DNA of 64,000 nucleotides from Aquimarina spinulae (GTDB taxonomy: Bacteria > Bacteroidota > Bacteroidia > Flavobacteriales > Flavobacteriaceae). Both the position numbers and the translations under genes were made by a program. Positions 8,595-16,798 of this stretch are shown in pieces. Each line of letters begins with the position of its first letter. Position 1 is the first letter of the stretch. The notes beneath the pieces were generated by a model. The model was not told the origin of the DNA and did no database searches. It saw nothing but the letters and a program-made list of their open reading frames with translations. The stretch lies in NCBI RefSeq assembly GCF_943373825.1, contig NZ_CALSBP010000001.1, forward strand, positions 62,001 to 126,000, written 5' to 3'.

Positions 8595-8647
8595 AATTTA
8601 AAAAATTTTCGTGTTATAAATAAAGATTTTACTATCTTTAATTTACG

Positions 8648-8655
8648 CAAAGGTA
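8648..8655 (-). promoter_or_regulatory. -7 promoter element for the kdsD operon
   Basis: On the minus strand the bases read TACCTTTG, an exact TAnnTTTG match, about 55 bases before the kdsD start. No clear TTG at -33 was found. Confidence 0.5.
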
Positions 8656-8715
8656 TACAATACCTTATTAATTTTAAATAGTGATAAAAAAAAGCGTATT
8701 AATTTATGCTTTGTT

Positions 8716-8723
8716 TATCTTTG
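8716..8723 (+). promoter_or_regulatory. -7 promoter element for recQ
   Basis: TATCTTTG matches TAnnTTTG exactly and would give a leader of about 100 bases before recQ. The -33 element is not obvious. Confidence 0.5.
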
Positions 8724-8829
8724 GCATACTAAAATTAAAAACGAAACATCCACTAAGTCTGTATTTGGGGAAATAGATTTAGTGTTAGTGAATCTTTATT
8801 TAATTGGTATATAAAAGTTAAATGATTTA

Positions 8830-11034
8830 ATGAGTTTGAATGAAACTGACTTGCAAAGTGCTTTAAAAAAACATTTTGGGTTTAGTCAATTTAGAGGACT
8901 ACAGGAAAAGGTAATACAAAGTGTTTTGGAAAAACAAAATACATTTGTAATCATGCCTACAGGCGGAGGTAAATCCCTATGTTATCAACTGCCCGCTTTA
9001 ATGTGTAAAGGGACCGCTATTGTGGTTTCACCCCTGATCGCATTAATGAAAAACCAAGTGGATGCTATTCGAAGTATTTCATCAGTAGAGGGTATTGCCC
9101 ATGTACTTAATTCGTCTCTTAATAAATCCGAAGTAAAAAGGGTAAAAGAAGATATAATTAATGGGGTCACTAAGCTATTGTACGTTGCACCAGAATCACT
9201 TACTAAAGAAGAGTATGTAGATTTTTTAAAATCTCAGGAAATTTCTTTTTTAGCAGTAGACGAAGCGCATTGTATTAGTGAATGGGGGCATGATTTTAGA
9301 CCCGAATACAGAAATCTACGCAATATTATAAAAAGAATAGGAGAAGATATTCCTATTATAGGACTTACCGCAACTGCAACTCCAAAAGTACAGGAAGATA
9401 TTCTTAAAAATTTAGGGATGAGTGATGCTAAAACATTTAAAGCATCATTTAATCGCCCTAATCTGTTTTATGAAATACGCCCTAAAACAAAAAATGTAGA
9501 TGCAGATATAACCCGTTTTGTGAAACAAAATAGTGGTAAAAGTGGGATTATATATTGTCTTAGTAGAAAAAGAGTAGAAGAGCTGGCACAGACATTAGAA
9601 GTTAATGGTGTAAAAGCTGTTCCTTATCATGCAGGATTAGACGCCAAAACCAGAGCTAAACATCAGGATATGTTTTTGATGGAAGATGTAGATGTGGTAG
9701 TTGCTACCATTGCCTTCGGAATGGGAATCGATAAACCCGATGTGCGCTTTGTGATTCATCATGATATGCCTAAAAGTATAGAGAGTTATTACCAGGAAAC
9801 AGGACGTGCTGGCCGAGATGGAGGAGAAGGACATTGCTTGGCATACTATGCATATAAAGATATAGAAAAGTTAGAAAAATTTATGAGCGGTAAACCTGTT
9901 GCCGAACAGGAGATAGGCCACGCTTTGTTACAAGAAATAGTAGCATTTGCAGAAACCTCTATATCCAGACGTAAATTTATATTACATTATTTTGGTGAAG
10001 AGTTTGATGATGTAAATGGTGATGGTGCTGATATGGATGACAATGTACGTAACCCAAAGAAAAAGCACGAAGCTAAAGATGAAGTAAAGTTACTGCTTGA
10101 AGTCGTTAGTAAAACTGGAGAGATATATAAATCTAAAGATCTGGTTAATACACTTATAGGTAAGAGCAATGCCTTAATTATTTCGCATAGAACACATCAA
10201 CAAGATTTCTTTGGAAGTGGTAAAGCAAGAGATGACAAATATTGGATGGCTCTTGCACGCCAGGTGTTGGTAAAAGGATATTTGCGTAAAGATATCGAAA
10301 CTTATGGAGTGATTAGGATTACTGCAGAAGGAAAAAAATTTATCGACAACCCGATAAGTTTTATGATGACCGAGGATCATATATATAATCAAACTACCGA
10401 TGATTCTATAATAACTGCAGCAAAGTCTGGAGCTAAAGGAGGTAGTGATGATAAGTTAGTTGGGATGCTACGGAATTTAAGAAAAACAGTATCCAAAAAA
10501 CTAGGAGTTCCTCCATTTGTAGTGTTTCAGGATCCTTCTATTGATGATATGGCTCTTAAATATCCCGTTACTGTAGAAGAATTAGCAAATGTTCATGGTG
10601 TAGGTGAAGGCAAAGCCAAAAAATACGGCCCTGCATTTGTAGCGCTTATAGCAGAATATGTAGAAGAAAATGATATTATGAGACCCGATGATTTTGTAGT
10701 TAAAAGTACAGGAGCTAATAGTGGTCTAAAATTATATATCATACAAAATGTAGATAGAAAACTACCTTTGGATGATATAGCTGCTGCAAAAGGGATGGAT
10801 ATGACTGCTTTTATAAAAGAAATGGAAGCTATTGTCTATAGCGGTACTAAACTTAATATTGGGTATTGGATAGATGAAATTCTTGATGAAGACCAGCAAG
10901 AAGAAATTCATGAATATTTTATTGAAGCCGAAAATGATAAAATAGATACAGCAATAGAAGAATTTGATGGGGACTATGATGATGAAGAATTACGTCTATA
11001 TCGTATCAAATTTATTAGTGATGTAGCGAATTAG
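8830..11034 (+). CDS. recQ: ATP-dependent DNA helicase RecQ
   Basis: A 3'-5' DNA helicase for recombination repair, 734 residues. Seen in order: Walker A (PTGGGKS, about 43-49), DEAH box 144-147 with ISEWGHDFRPEY, helicase C-terminal motifs including the QETGRAGRDG segment, an RQC region, an HRDC-type domain (about 540-620), then a long acidic C-terminal extension. The RQC segment (SISRRKFILHYFGEEFDD..) has none of the four zinc-binding Cys found in E. coli RecQ. Divergent from the kdsD operon. Confidence 0.95.
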   Translation: MSLNETDLQSALKKHFGFSQFRGLQEKVIQSVLEKQNTFVIMPTGGGKSLCYQLPALMCKGTAIVVSPLIALMKNQVDAIRSISSVEGIAHVLNSSLNKSEVKRVKEDIINGVTKLLYVAPESLTKEEYVDFLKSQEISFLAVDEAHCISEWGHDFRPEYRNLRNIIKRIGEDIPIIGLTATATPKVQEDILKNLGMSDAKTFKASFNRPNLFYEIRPKTKNVDADITRFVKQNSGKSGIIYCLSRKRVEELAQTLEVNGVKAVPYHAGLDAKTRAKHQDMFLMEDVDVVVATIAFGMGIDKPDVRFVIHHDMPKSIESYYQETGRAGRDGGEGHCLAYYAYKDIEKLEKFMSGKPVAEQEIGHALLQEIVAFAETSISRRKFILHYFGEEFDDVNGDGADMDDNVRNPKKKHEAKDEVKLLLEVVSKTGEIYKSKDLVNTLIGKSNALIISHRTHQQDFFGSGKARDDKYWMALARQVLVKGYLRKDIETYGVIRITAEGKKFIDNPISFMMTEDHIYNQTTDDSIITAAKSGAKGGSDDKLVGMLRNLRKTVSKKLGVPPFVVFQDPSIDDMALKYPVTVEELANVHGVGEGKAKKYGPAFVALIAEYVEENDIMRPDDFVVKSTGANSGLKLYIIQNVDRKLPLDDIAAAKGMDMTAFIKEMEAIVYSGTKLNIGYWIDEILDEDQQEEIHEYFIEAENDKIDTAIEEFDGDYDDEELRLYRIKFISDVAN

Positions 11035-11053
11035 AATATGATATACAATATAG

Positions 11054-11087
11054 AAAAAGGCTTTGGAGGAACTCCAAAGCCTTTTTT
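11054..11087 (+). terminator. Intrinsic terminator of recQ
   Basis: GGCTTTGGAG and CTCCAAAGCC form the core of a 15-bp stem with a three-base loop, ending in six T. Confidence 0.9.
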
Positions 11088-11693
11088 ACTGCCTTATTCC
11101 AAAATCAGTTTATTTATAAAAATTCTCGAAGACTGACTGAAAAACACTTATTTCAAAATTTAAATGAATCGTTAAAACTAATTTTGTTAGCGTTTATCAA
11201 TTAATCTACTACACTCACCAATATGTTAATTTGATTTTTATTTACTAACCATATATTTATATAAGATTTTATTTTTTATACGATATAAGTGTAATCAGTT
11301 TGTGAGAAATAAATTAAATCATCTATTGTGTCTGAAAAATTAAAGCATTGAGGTATAACTCTTTTTAAACTATATACTAAATTTTGAATAGTATAAATAA
11401 ATTATAGAAACAGTTAAAAAATACAAAATCAAAAAAATTAAAATCTCACTATACTGATTACTTGTTGGAATTATTGAGACACTTGTAGTACTTATCAATA
11501 AAAGATGAAAACGGAATTAAAAAGTTGTCTGGTAGTAGATAAAATCACAGGTACGCAGAGCTATAATCTCAGTTTAGCTCATGGTATGTCTGGTATCTTA
11601 AAATAGATCCATACCATTTTTGATAAGTAGAAAGCAAGTAAAAGTATTTATGAAGAATACTTATTTATTTAATAACAATTAAAATTTTTAATC
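11088..11693. other. Intergenic stretch before the broken peptide gene
   Basis: About 600 AT-rich bases. A 33-codon ORF at 11505-11606 was examined; it has no strong coding signal and no recognised family. No terminator, repeat or RNA gene was seen. Confidence 0.4.
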
Positions 11694-11874
11694 ATGAAAA
11701 AAAAGAAGTTATCTAATTTAAATTTAAACAAAAAAAACGATTTCTAAATTGAATAGTTCAAAAATAATTGGTGGTAGAGATTCTCGTCCTACTGTTCCTA
11801 CTTTAGAACTTTCTTATTGTATAGGTATTCCCGGAGTTCCTGCAGGTTGTATGTCTGTTGACCCTTGCGCATAA
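11694..11874 (+). pseudogene. GG-leader precursor peptide with broken frame at an A8 tract
   Basis: From ATG 11694 the frame stops after 17 codons (MKKKKLSNLNLNKK..). Dropping one A from the run of eight at 11730-11737 restores a 59-residue precursor: a lysine-rich leader ..NKKTISKLNSSKIIGG and a core of about 31 residues with three Cys and several Ser/Thr. This leader type resembles Bacteroidota class I lanthipeptide-like natural product precursors. It is a different family from the 2.8-4.7 kb peptides. It may be a dead gene, a slippage-read gene or a sequencing error. A LytTR gene lies just downstream on the other strand. Confidence 0.55.
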
Positions 11875-11948
11875 TAGAACCTCTATCCTGTTACTTTATT
11901 TTGTAATAGTGAAAGTGATTAAGTAAAAAAGGATTAATCATTTAATAA

Positions 11949-11984
11949 GAGGCTGTCTAAAAATATTTAGGCAGTCTTTTTATT
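11949..11984. terminator. Hairpin with T-run between converging genes
   Basis: CTGTCTAAA and TTTAGGCAG form an imperfect stem with an AT loop, followed by TCTTTTTATTTT. It could end the peptide transcript. The outer GAGGCTG resembles another hairpin at 42984. Confidence 0.5.
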
Positions 11985-12087
11985 TTCAGTTAATTGATTA
12001 AGATTCTGGCTTAAGTTTTCGATATCGAGTGTTTTAGAAAATAACTTAAAGCGCTCTATATATGCGAAAAAAATATTCTACATCAAT

Positions 12088-12450
12088 TTATGAAAGACTT
12101 TTTATTAATTCTATTAACTTTGGTTTATTACGTATAGAAACAACTATTCTTTCTTTATTACTCAGAGTGATAGCTTCTTTTTTGTATATAGAGTGAATTT
12201 GGTTAATATTAATTAATGTTGATCTATTTGCTCTAAAGAATCCTTTTTTAGATAATAAGCCTTCATAATATTTTAAAGATTTCGAAACTAAATAAGTTGA
12301 TTTATTGGATGCTGTAAAAAGACTATAGTTGCCATCTGCCTCACATTTAATAATGTCATTTATATCTACTGCAATATGCTCATTCCCAATATGAACTAGT
12401 ATTTTGGAGATGCTGGAACTTTCTTTTAAAAAAATATGGTTTTGCGTCAA
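12088..12450 (-). CDS. Stand-alone LytTR DNA-binding regulator
   Basis: A 120-residue protein consisting almost only of a LytTR domain (about 20-118): a beta-rich start, then GFFRANRSTLININQI, the family's conserved FFR-x-x-R-S motif. It has no receiver domain and no membrane helix, so any signal must come from a partner or from expression level. In other bacteria LytTR proteins often control bacteriocin or peptide-signalling genes; here it converges on a GG-leader peptide gene. That link is inference. Confidence 0.85.
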   Translation of the reverse strand: MTQNHIFLKESSSISKILVHIGNEHIAVDINDIIKCEADGNYSLFTASNKSTYLVSKSLKYYEGLLSKKGFFRANRSTLININQIHSIYKKEAITLSNKERIVVSIRNKPKLIELIKSLS

Positions 12451-12827
12451 AAGAAAAGGTTTTTTTATTGATTTGTTACTTTGAATTGTTCTTAGACTTA
12501 GAGCGTGTTATTAACTTGATATTCCGTTTTTGGTTTTGTTTAATAGATATAGGGGGTACAGATATGGTTACTAAATGTGTTTACTATATAATGTAGTAAT
12601 AATGTAAAATGTTACCTTGTTTTTATGTTATATTCTGATTAAATGTGCCGTTGTGTTCAGAAATATTGACGTTATTAAGGATGATCGGAGATTGTTATTA
12701 TAAATATTCATTTAAATTTAAGCTAAGAATATTGTTAGAACCGTACTAATTCATTAATTTTTCTAAAACTTAATGCCATTTGCTTTTTAAGAACACAAAA
12801 TATTATAATAAACCACCTACAATTTCC
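12451..12827. other. Intergenic stretch between LytTR and PPIase genes
   Basis: About 380 AT-rich bases between divergent genes. It must hold the LytTR promoter on the minus strand and the PPIase promoter at its right end. No ORF or repeat of note. Confidence 0.4.
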
Positions 12828-12835
12828 TATCTTTG
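12828..12835 (+). promoter_or_regulatory. -7 promoter element of the PPIase gene
   Basis: TATCTTTG is an exact TAnnTTTG match, 32 bases before the ATG at 12868. No clear -33 TTG. Confidence 0.55.
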
Positions 12836-12867
12836 CAACTTGTTTAAACTTAAATAAAAAGACTGTC

Positions 12868-13800
12868 ATGCAAGACGGATTATACGCAAAATTTAATACT
12901 TCAAAAGGAAGTATATTAGTAAATCTAGAATATAAAAAAACACCAGGAACAGTAGGTAATTTTGTTGGCCTGGCGGAAGGTAATATAGATAATCAGGCTA
13001 TTCCTCAAGGAAAACCATATTATAATGGTTTAAAATTTCATAGAGTGATCGCAGATTTTATGATTCAGGGAGGAGATCCTCAAGGAACTGGAGCTGGTGG
13101 ACCAGGATATCAATTTGATGATGAGATTCACTCAGATTTAAAGCATGATGGCCCAGGGGTATTGTCTATGGCTAATGCTGGCCCAGGAACAAACGGAAGC
13201 CAGTTTTTTATTACTCATGTAGAAACATCTTGGCTGGATGGAAAACATACTGTTTTTGGTAAGGTAGTAGAAGGGTTAGAGATTGTAAATACTATAGAAC
13301 AAGGCGATGAAATCGAATCTGTAGAGATACAGAGGGTAGGAGCAGAAGCCGAAAGTTTTAATGCTGTTGAAACTTTTAGAAGTTTTAATGGGGCTAAAGC
13401 AGAAAGAGAAGCTGCGGCCAGAAAAAAAGCTGAAGATTTATTAGAAGAAATTGCTGCAGGGTTTGAAAAAACCGATAGCGGTTTACGATATAAAATTATT
13501 CAAAATGGAGATGGGGTAAAAGCAGAAAAAGGAAAAACTGTCTCTGTGCATTACAAAGGGAGTTTGACCGATGGCACGGTATTTGATTCTTCATATAAAC
13601 GTAATCAACCTATTGACTTTCCGTTAGGAATGGGACAGGTAATTTCTGGATGGGATGAAGGGATTGCACTGTTACAAGTAGGAGATAAAGCAAGATTTGT
13701 GATTCCGCCATACCTTGGATATGGAGACCGAGGTGCCGGAGGAGTTATTCCACCTAATGCAACACTTATTTTTGATGTTGAGTTGGTAGAAGTAAAATAA
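12868..13800 (+). CDS. Dual-domain peptidyl-prolyl isomerase (cyclophilin-FKBP fusion)
   Basis: A 310-residue cytoplasmic protein (no signal peptide) carrying two unrelated proline isomerase folds. Residues about 3-155 are a cyclophilin: [15 protein letters not shown], a [12 protein letters not shown] segment and the [12 protein letters not shown] end. A charged helical linker (about 165-205) leads to an FKBP domain (about 215-309): [18 protein letters not shown], a GWDEGI segment and [23 protein letters not shown]. Fusions in this order are known as CFBP-type dual immunophilins and occur in flavobacteria. A terminator follows, so it is likely a single-gene unit. Confidence 0.93.
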   Translation: MQDGLYAKFNTSKGSILVNLEYKKTPGTVGNFVGLAEGNIDNQAIPQGKPYYNGLKFHRVIADFMIQGGDPQGTGAGGPGYQFDDEIHSDLKHDGPGVLSMANAGPGTNGSQFFITHVETSWLDGKHTVFGKVVEGLEIVNTIEQGDEIESVEIQRVGAEAESFNAVETFRSFNGAKAEREAAARKKAEDLLEEIAAGFEKTDSGLRYKIIQNGDGVKAEKGKTVSVHYKGSLTDGTVFDSSYKRNQPIDFPLGMGQVISGWDEGIALLQVGDKARFVIPPYLGYGDRGAGGVIPPNATLIFDVELVEVK

Positions 13801-13828
13801 CTTTAGTTCATTACATACAAAATTTAAA

Positions 13829-13857
13829 AAAAAGTCCCTAATAGAGGGACTTTTTTA
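13829..13857 (+). terminator. Intrinsic terminator of the PPIase gene
   Basis: AAAGTCCCT and AGGGACTTT form a stem around AATAG, with a T-run. Confidence 0.9.
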
Positions 13858-14127
13858 TTACTTGTTTTTTATCTGGTACATAAAAATAAATCCTTCATAT
13901 TTATGATTTGATAATAATATGAGAATAATGAAGGTATAAATTATTATATCCTTAGTGTTTTTTTATATTAAAAGCTTTATTTTTAATGAATTGTATTTTT
14001 TTTAACATGATTTTTTATTATTTTTAACATTGCAATTTTTTTAAAATCATTTTGTTAAAAAAATGTATTAGGAGGTTTAAATCCTCTTTTATTTATATTT
14101 TAACCCAAATTGCATACCCCCCTAGAT

Positions 14128-14925
14128 ATGAAACAAGGACTTATTACTTTTTTGATTCTGTGTAATATTCATCTTGCTCTTGGTCAAGAAAAGGTAGATA
14201 TTCTAGTAAACATCAATGATCAAATAGAGATGATAGATGGTTATATAGAATTTGATACTTTTTTCTTAGACCCAGAAGAGTTTCTTGATAAGATGGCTGA
14301 TCATGGCGCAGAACTAAACGGATATTATGAGCATGAACGTCTCAAAAAGATTGTTAGAAAAGTTGGTACCAGAACAGCAGATGTTGTAACTGTATTTTAT
14401 TTTTGGAATGACCAACTTATTCATGTAAACTACAAACAGCGACCTTATTTAGAAACAAAAAACGAGAGTGGTCAACGAATTATGGACTATTCTAGCGCTT
14501 TTACTAAGTATGAGTCGAAACATTATTTTAAGAATGATGAAGAGCTAGAAAAAAAAGAAATTGGCCAACCTTTGGATGATATGGAGCCCGAAGAAGAGTT
14601 TATCAAATATGCGTATAAAATGAAAGCTCTATTGGATAATAAATTCTATAACAGAGATACATATGAAGCGTTACAGGGAAAATGGCTTTTTATTCAGAAT
14701 ACAGATGACTATTTGATTTTTGAAGGAACAATACGATTTAATTTTTATAACGGAAAATTTGCAAATCGTTTGAAAACCAGAATAGAAGATGGAGGCGTAT
14801 TGGTTTGTTTTTTTCCAATGGATGACCGTATTTATAGATATAAAATCGATGACTTAAACGATAATATGCTTACACTAACAGATCTTTTTTCTAAAGAAGA
14901 ATTTGTTTATGCTAAAGTAGAATGA
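14128..14925 (+). CDS. Secreted protein of unknown function
   Basis: About 265 residues. ATG 14128 (MKQGLITFLILCNIHLALGQ) gives a clean signal peptide and is preferred to the TTG at 14110. The mature protein is acidic, lacks Cys pairs or a lipobox and has two apparent parts: an N-terminal segment of about 100 residues and a C-terminal beta-rich segment (about 190-265, GKWLFIQNTDDYLIF..) like small extracellular domains. No family recognised. It precedes a YfiT-like gene by 11 bases, so the two are probably co-transcribed. Confidence 0.7.
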   Translation: MKQGLITFLILCNIHLALGQEKVDILVNINDQIEMIDGYIEFDTFFLDPEEFLDKMADHGAELNGYYEHERLKKIVRKVGTRTADVVTVFYFWNDQLIHVNYKQRPYLETKNESGQRIMDYSSAFTKYESKHYFKNDEELEKKEIGQPLDDMEPEEEFIKYAYKMKALLDNKFYNRDTYEALQGKWLFIQNTDDYLIFEGTIRFNFYNGKFANRLKTRIEDGGVLVCFFPMDDRIYRYKIDDLNDNMLTLTDLFSKEEFVYAKVE

Positions 14926-14936
14926 TTTTTTAAACT

Positions 14937-15452
14937 ATGGATTTAAGATATCCTATAGGAAAATTTGAATGTCCAAAAATTATAACTTCGGATCATATCG
15001 AAAGATGGATATATGATGTAGAAGAGCTACCCACGAAATTATCAAATCTGGTTTCCACATTTAGTGAACAACAATTAGAAACACAATATCGTCCCGATGG
15101 GTGGACCGCCAGGCAGGTAATACATCATATTCATGATAGTCATCATAATGGGTATATTCGATTTAAGTGGGCATTAACAGAAAATAAACCCATGATAAAG
15201 GCCTATGATCAACAATTATGGGCCGAATTATTTGATACTAAGTCTGCTCCAATTCATTTATCCTTAGACTTGATAAAAGCTTTACATGCTAAATGGGTAT
15301 ACTTCTTAAAAGGTTTATCTGCTCATGATCTCGAAAAAGAGTTTATACATCCAGAAGGAGATATCTCAATTTCGTTGGGCGAAGATATTGGTATCTATGC
15401 ATGGCATGGTAATCATCATTTTGCACATTTGCAAATTATTGCTCAACTCTAA
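14937..15452 (+). CDS. YfiT/DinB-family putative metal-dependent hydrolase or thiol transferase
   Basis: A 171-residue four-helix DinB-fold protein closely following the Bacillus YfiT pattern: LRYPIGKFE start, GWTARQVIHHIHDSHHN (about 55-71) and WHGNHHFAH (about 156-164). The His residues in these two motifs are the expected divalent-metal ligands. Members act as metal-dependent thiol S-transferases or are uncharacterised; the natural thiol is unknown here. It nearly touches the converging GNAT gene (one base between the stops). Confidence 0.85.
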   Translation: MDLRYPIGKFECPKIITSDHIERWIYDVEELPTKLSNLVSTFSEQQLETQYRPDGWTARQVIHHIHDSHHNGYIRFKWALTENKPMIKAYDQQLWAELFDTKSAPIHLSLDLIKALHAKWVYFLKGLSAHDLEKEFIHPEGDISISLGEDIGIYAWHGNHHFAHLQIIAQL

Positions 15453-15453
15453 T

Positions 15454-15978
15454 TTAAAGAGATAATACCATTCTTTGCATCTCCCTATGTTCATCTTTTA
15501 GATCAGGATATTCCAGGTTATAAAAAGAAACAGTATCAAATCCCATTTTTTTATAAAAAGGTAGTGCAGGGCTGGTACTCATTACATCTAGCCAAACTAT
15601 TTTCTTACCTAGATTAACAGCATAATTTTTAACAAACTCGATTCCCTTTTTGCCGATGCCTAGACCTGTAGCTGATTTTAAAAGATATATTTTTTCTAGC
15701 TGTAATGTTATAGAACTATCAAATCCTTTGATAGTTTCCTGCTTTTTTATTTTTAATAACCCTAAAGATGTGTTTGCTTTTTGAATTAAAAAATAAACAA
15801 TGGTATCTGTTTTAAAATCTTCTTCAAAAGCTTTTTGATTAAAACTTAGATTTATATAATAACTGGGGTCATTATTTTTCCAAATATGGGAATAATGTTC
15901 GGGGTAGAATTGTTGACTTATTTTACTCAACTCATTACTATCTTTAGCAGAGCATTTTTTAAAAACTACTTCTTGCAT
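15454..15978 (-). CDS. GNAT family N-acetyltransferase
   Basis: A 174-residue single-domain acetyltransferase. The acetyl-CoA pyrophosphate loop is visible as SATGLGIGKKGIEFV around residues 105-120, followed by the WLDVMSTSPALPFYKKMGFD segment typical of the family's C-terminal half. The acceptor substrate cannot be inferred. It may be read with the thioredoxin-like gene upstream on the same strand (42-base gap). Confidence 0.85.
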   Translation of the reverse strand: MQEVVFKKCSAKDSNELSKISQQFYPEHYSHIWKNNDPSYYINLSFNQKAFEEDFKTDTIVYFLIQKANTSLGLLKIKKQETIKGFDSSITLQLEKIYLLKSATGLGIGKKGIEFVKNYAVNLGKKIVWLDVMSTSPALPFYKKMGFDTVSFYNLEYPDLKDEHREMQRMVLSL

Positions 15979-16020
15979 ATCTTGAAACTACGATATTGTA
16001 GCAATTTTTATAAATTATAT

Positions 16021-16578
16021 CTATTCTTTCCACTTAATATTACAACCAATACTTGGTTTTTGTTCTTCAGAAACTTTGGCATTGCGAAGTACTGCATCAA
16101 GTGCCTGACGAAGATCACGGCCATTTACAGGAATTCCGTTTCCCGGTCGGGAATCATCTAGTTGTCCTCGATAAATAAGTTTTGATTCTGAATCAAATAA
16201 GTAAAAATCAGGAGTGCAGGCAGCATCATATATTTTAGCAATATCCTGAGTTTCATCAAATAGATATGGGAATGTATAGTTGTTTTTTTGAGCAGTTTTC
16301 CACATTTCTTTAGGGGCGTCTTGAGGGTATTTTTCGATATCATTACTGCTAATAGCTACAAAACCAAACCCCTGAACCCGATAGTCATTAGCGATACGTA
16401 CTATTTCTTCGTTAACATGGATCACAAAAGGGCAATGATTACAGATAAACATAACCACAGTTCCTTTTTCGCCTTTTATATCGTTAAGAGAATACTTGTC
16501 ATTAGTAATAGAGTCTACAAGTGTAAAATCGGGTGCAATAGTACCAAGGGGTAACATATTAGACGGAGTACGAGCCAT
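16021..16578 (-). CDS. Thioredoxin-fold (AhpC/TSA-like) redoxin
   Basis: A 185-residue protein with no signal peptide. It has a C-N-H-C active-site motif at 46-49 in VVMFICNHCPFVIHV, the hallmark of a redoxin subgroup with CxHC. The following FVAISSNDIEKYP and the DFYLFDSESKLIYRGQLDDSRPG segment are standard for thioredoxin-family proteins. It probably handles thiol-disulfide exchange or peroxide reduction; the partner is unknown. Confidence 0.85.
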   Translation of the reverse strand: MARTPSNMLPLGTIAPDFTLVDSITNDKYSLNDIKGEKGTVVMFICNHCPFVIHVNEEIVRIANDYRVQGFGFVAISSNDIEKYPQDAPKEMWKTAQKNNYTFPYLFDETQDIAKIYDAACTPDFYLFDSESKLIYRGQLDDSRPGNGIPVNGRDLRQALDAVLRNAKVSEEQKPSIGCNIKWKE

Positions 16579-16682
16579 GATTTTCTTTTTTTTGAAAGGT
16601 TTCAGATTACAATATTATACCATATAAGTCTACAAAAACAGACCTTAGTTACAACTGTAATTTACAATTTTAAACATTGAAT

Positions 16683-16779
16683 TCATCTTGATTTTTTCTG
16701 TTTGTAAAAACATAAGGTCTTTAACCATTGTTGATACCTTTTTATACGGTATAATTACAGTGTGAAAAAATCAAGATGA
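16683..16779. repeat. 97-bp element with perfect 16-bp terminal inverted repeats
   Basis: TCATCTTGATTTTTTC at 16683-16698 is the exact reverse complement of 16764-16779. The 65-base interior contains a smaller ATACC/GGTAT hairpin. It lies between the redoxin and M14 genes. No target-site duplication is evident. It could be a miniature transposon-like element or an unusually long terminator for the M14 gene. Confidence 0.55.
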
Positions 16780-16798
16780 GTAGTTCACTTAATATTTT

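Noticed and set aside
11505..11606. A 33-codon ORF beginning MKTELKSCLVVDK, slightly like the start of a response regulator
   Set aside because: Too short, no downstream continuation in any frame, no conserved receiver residues; may be chance.
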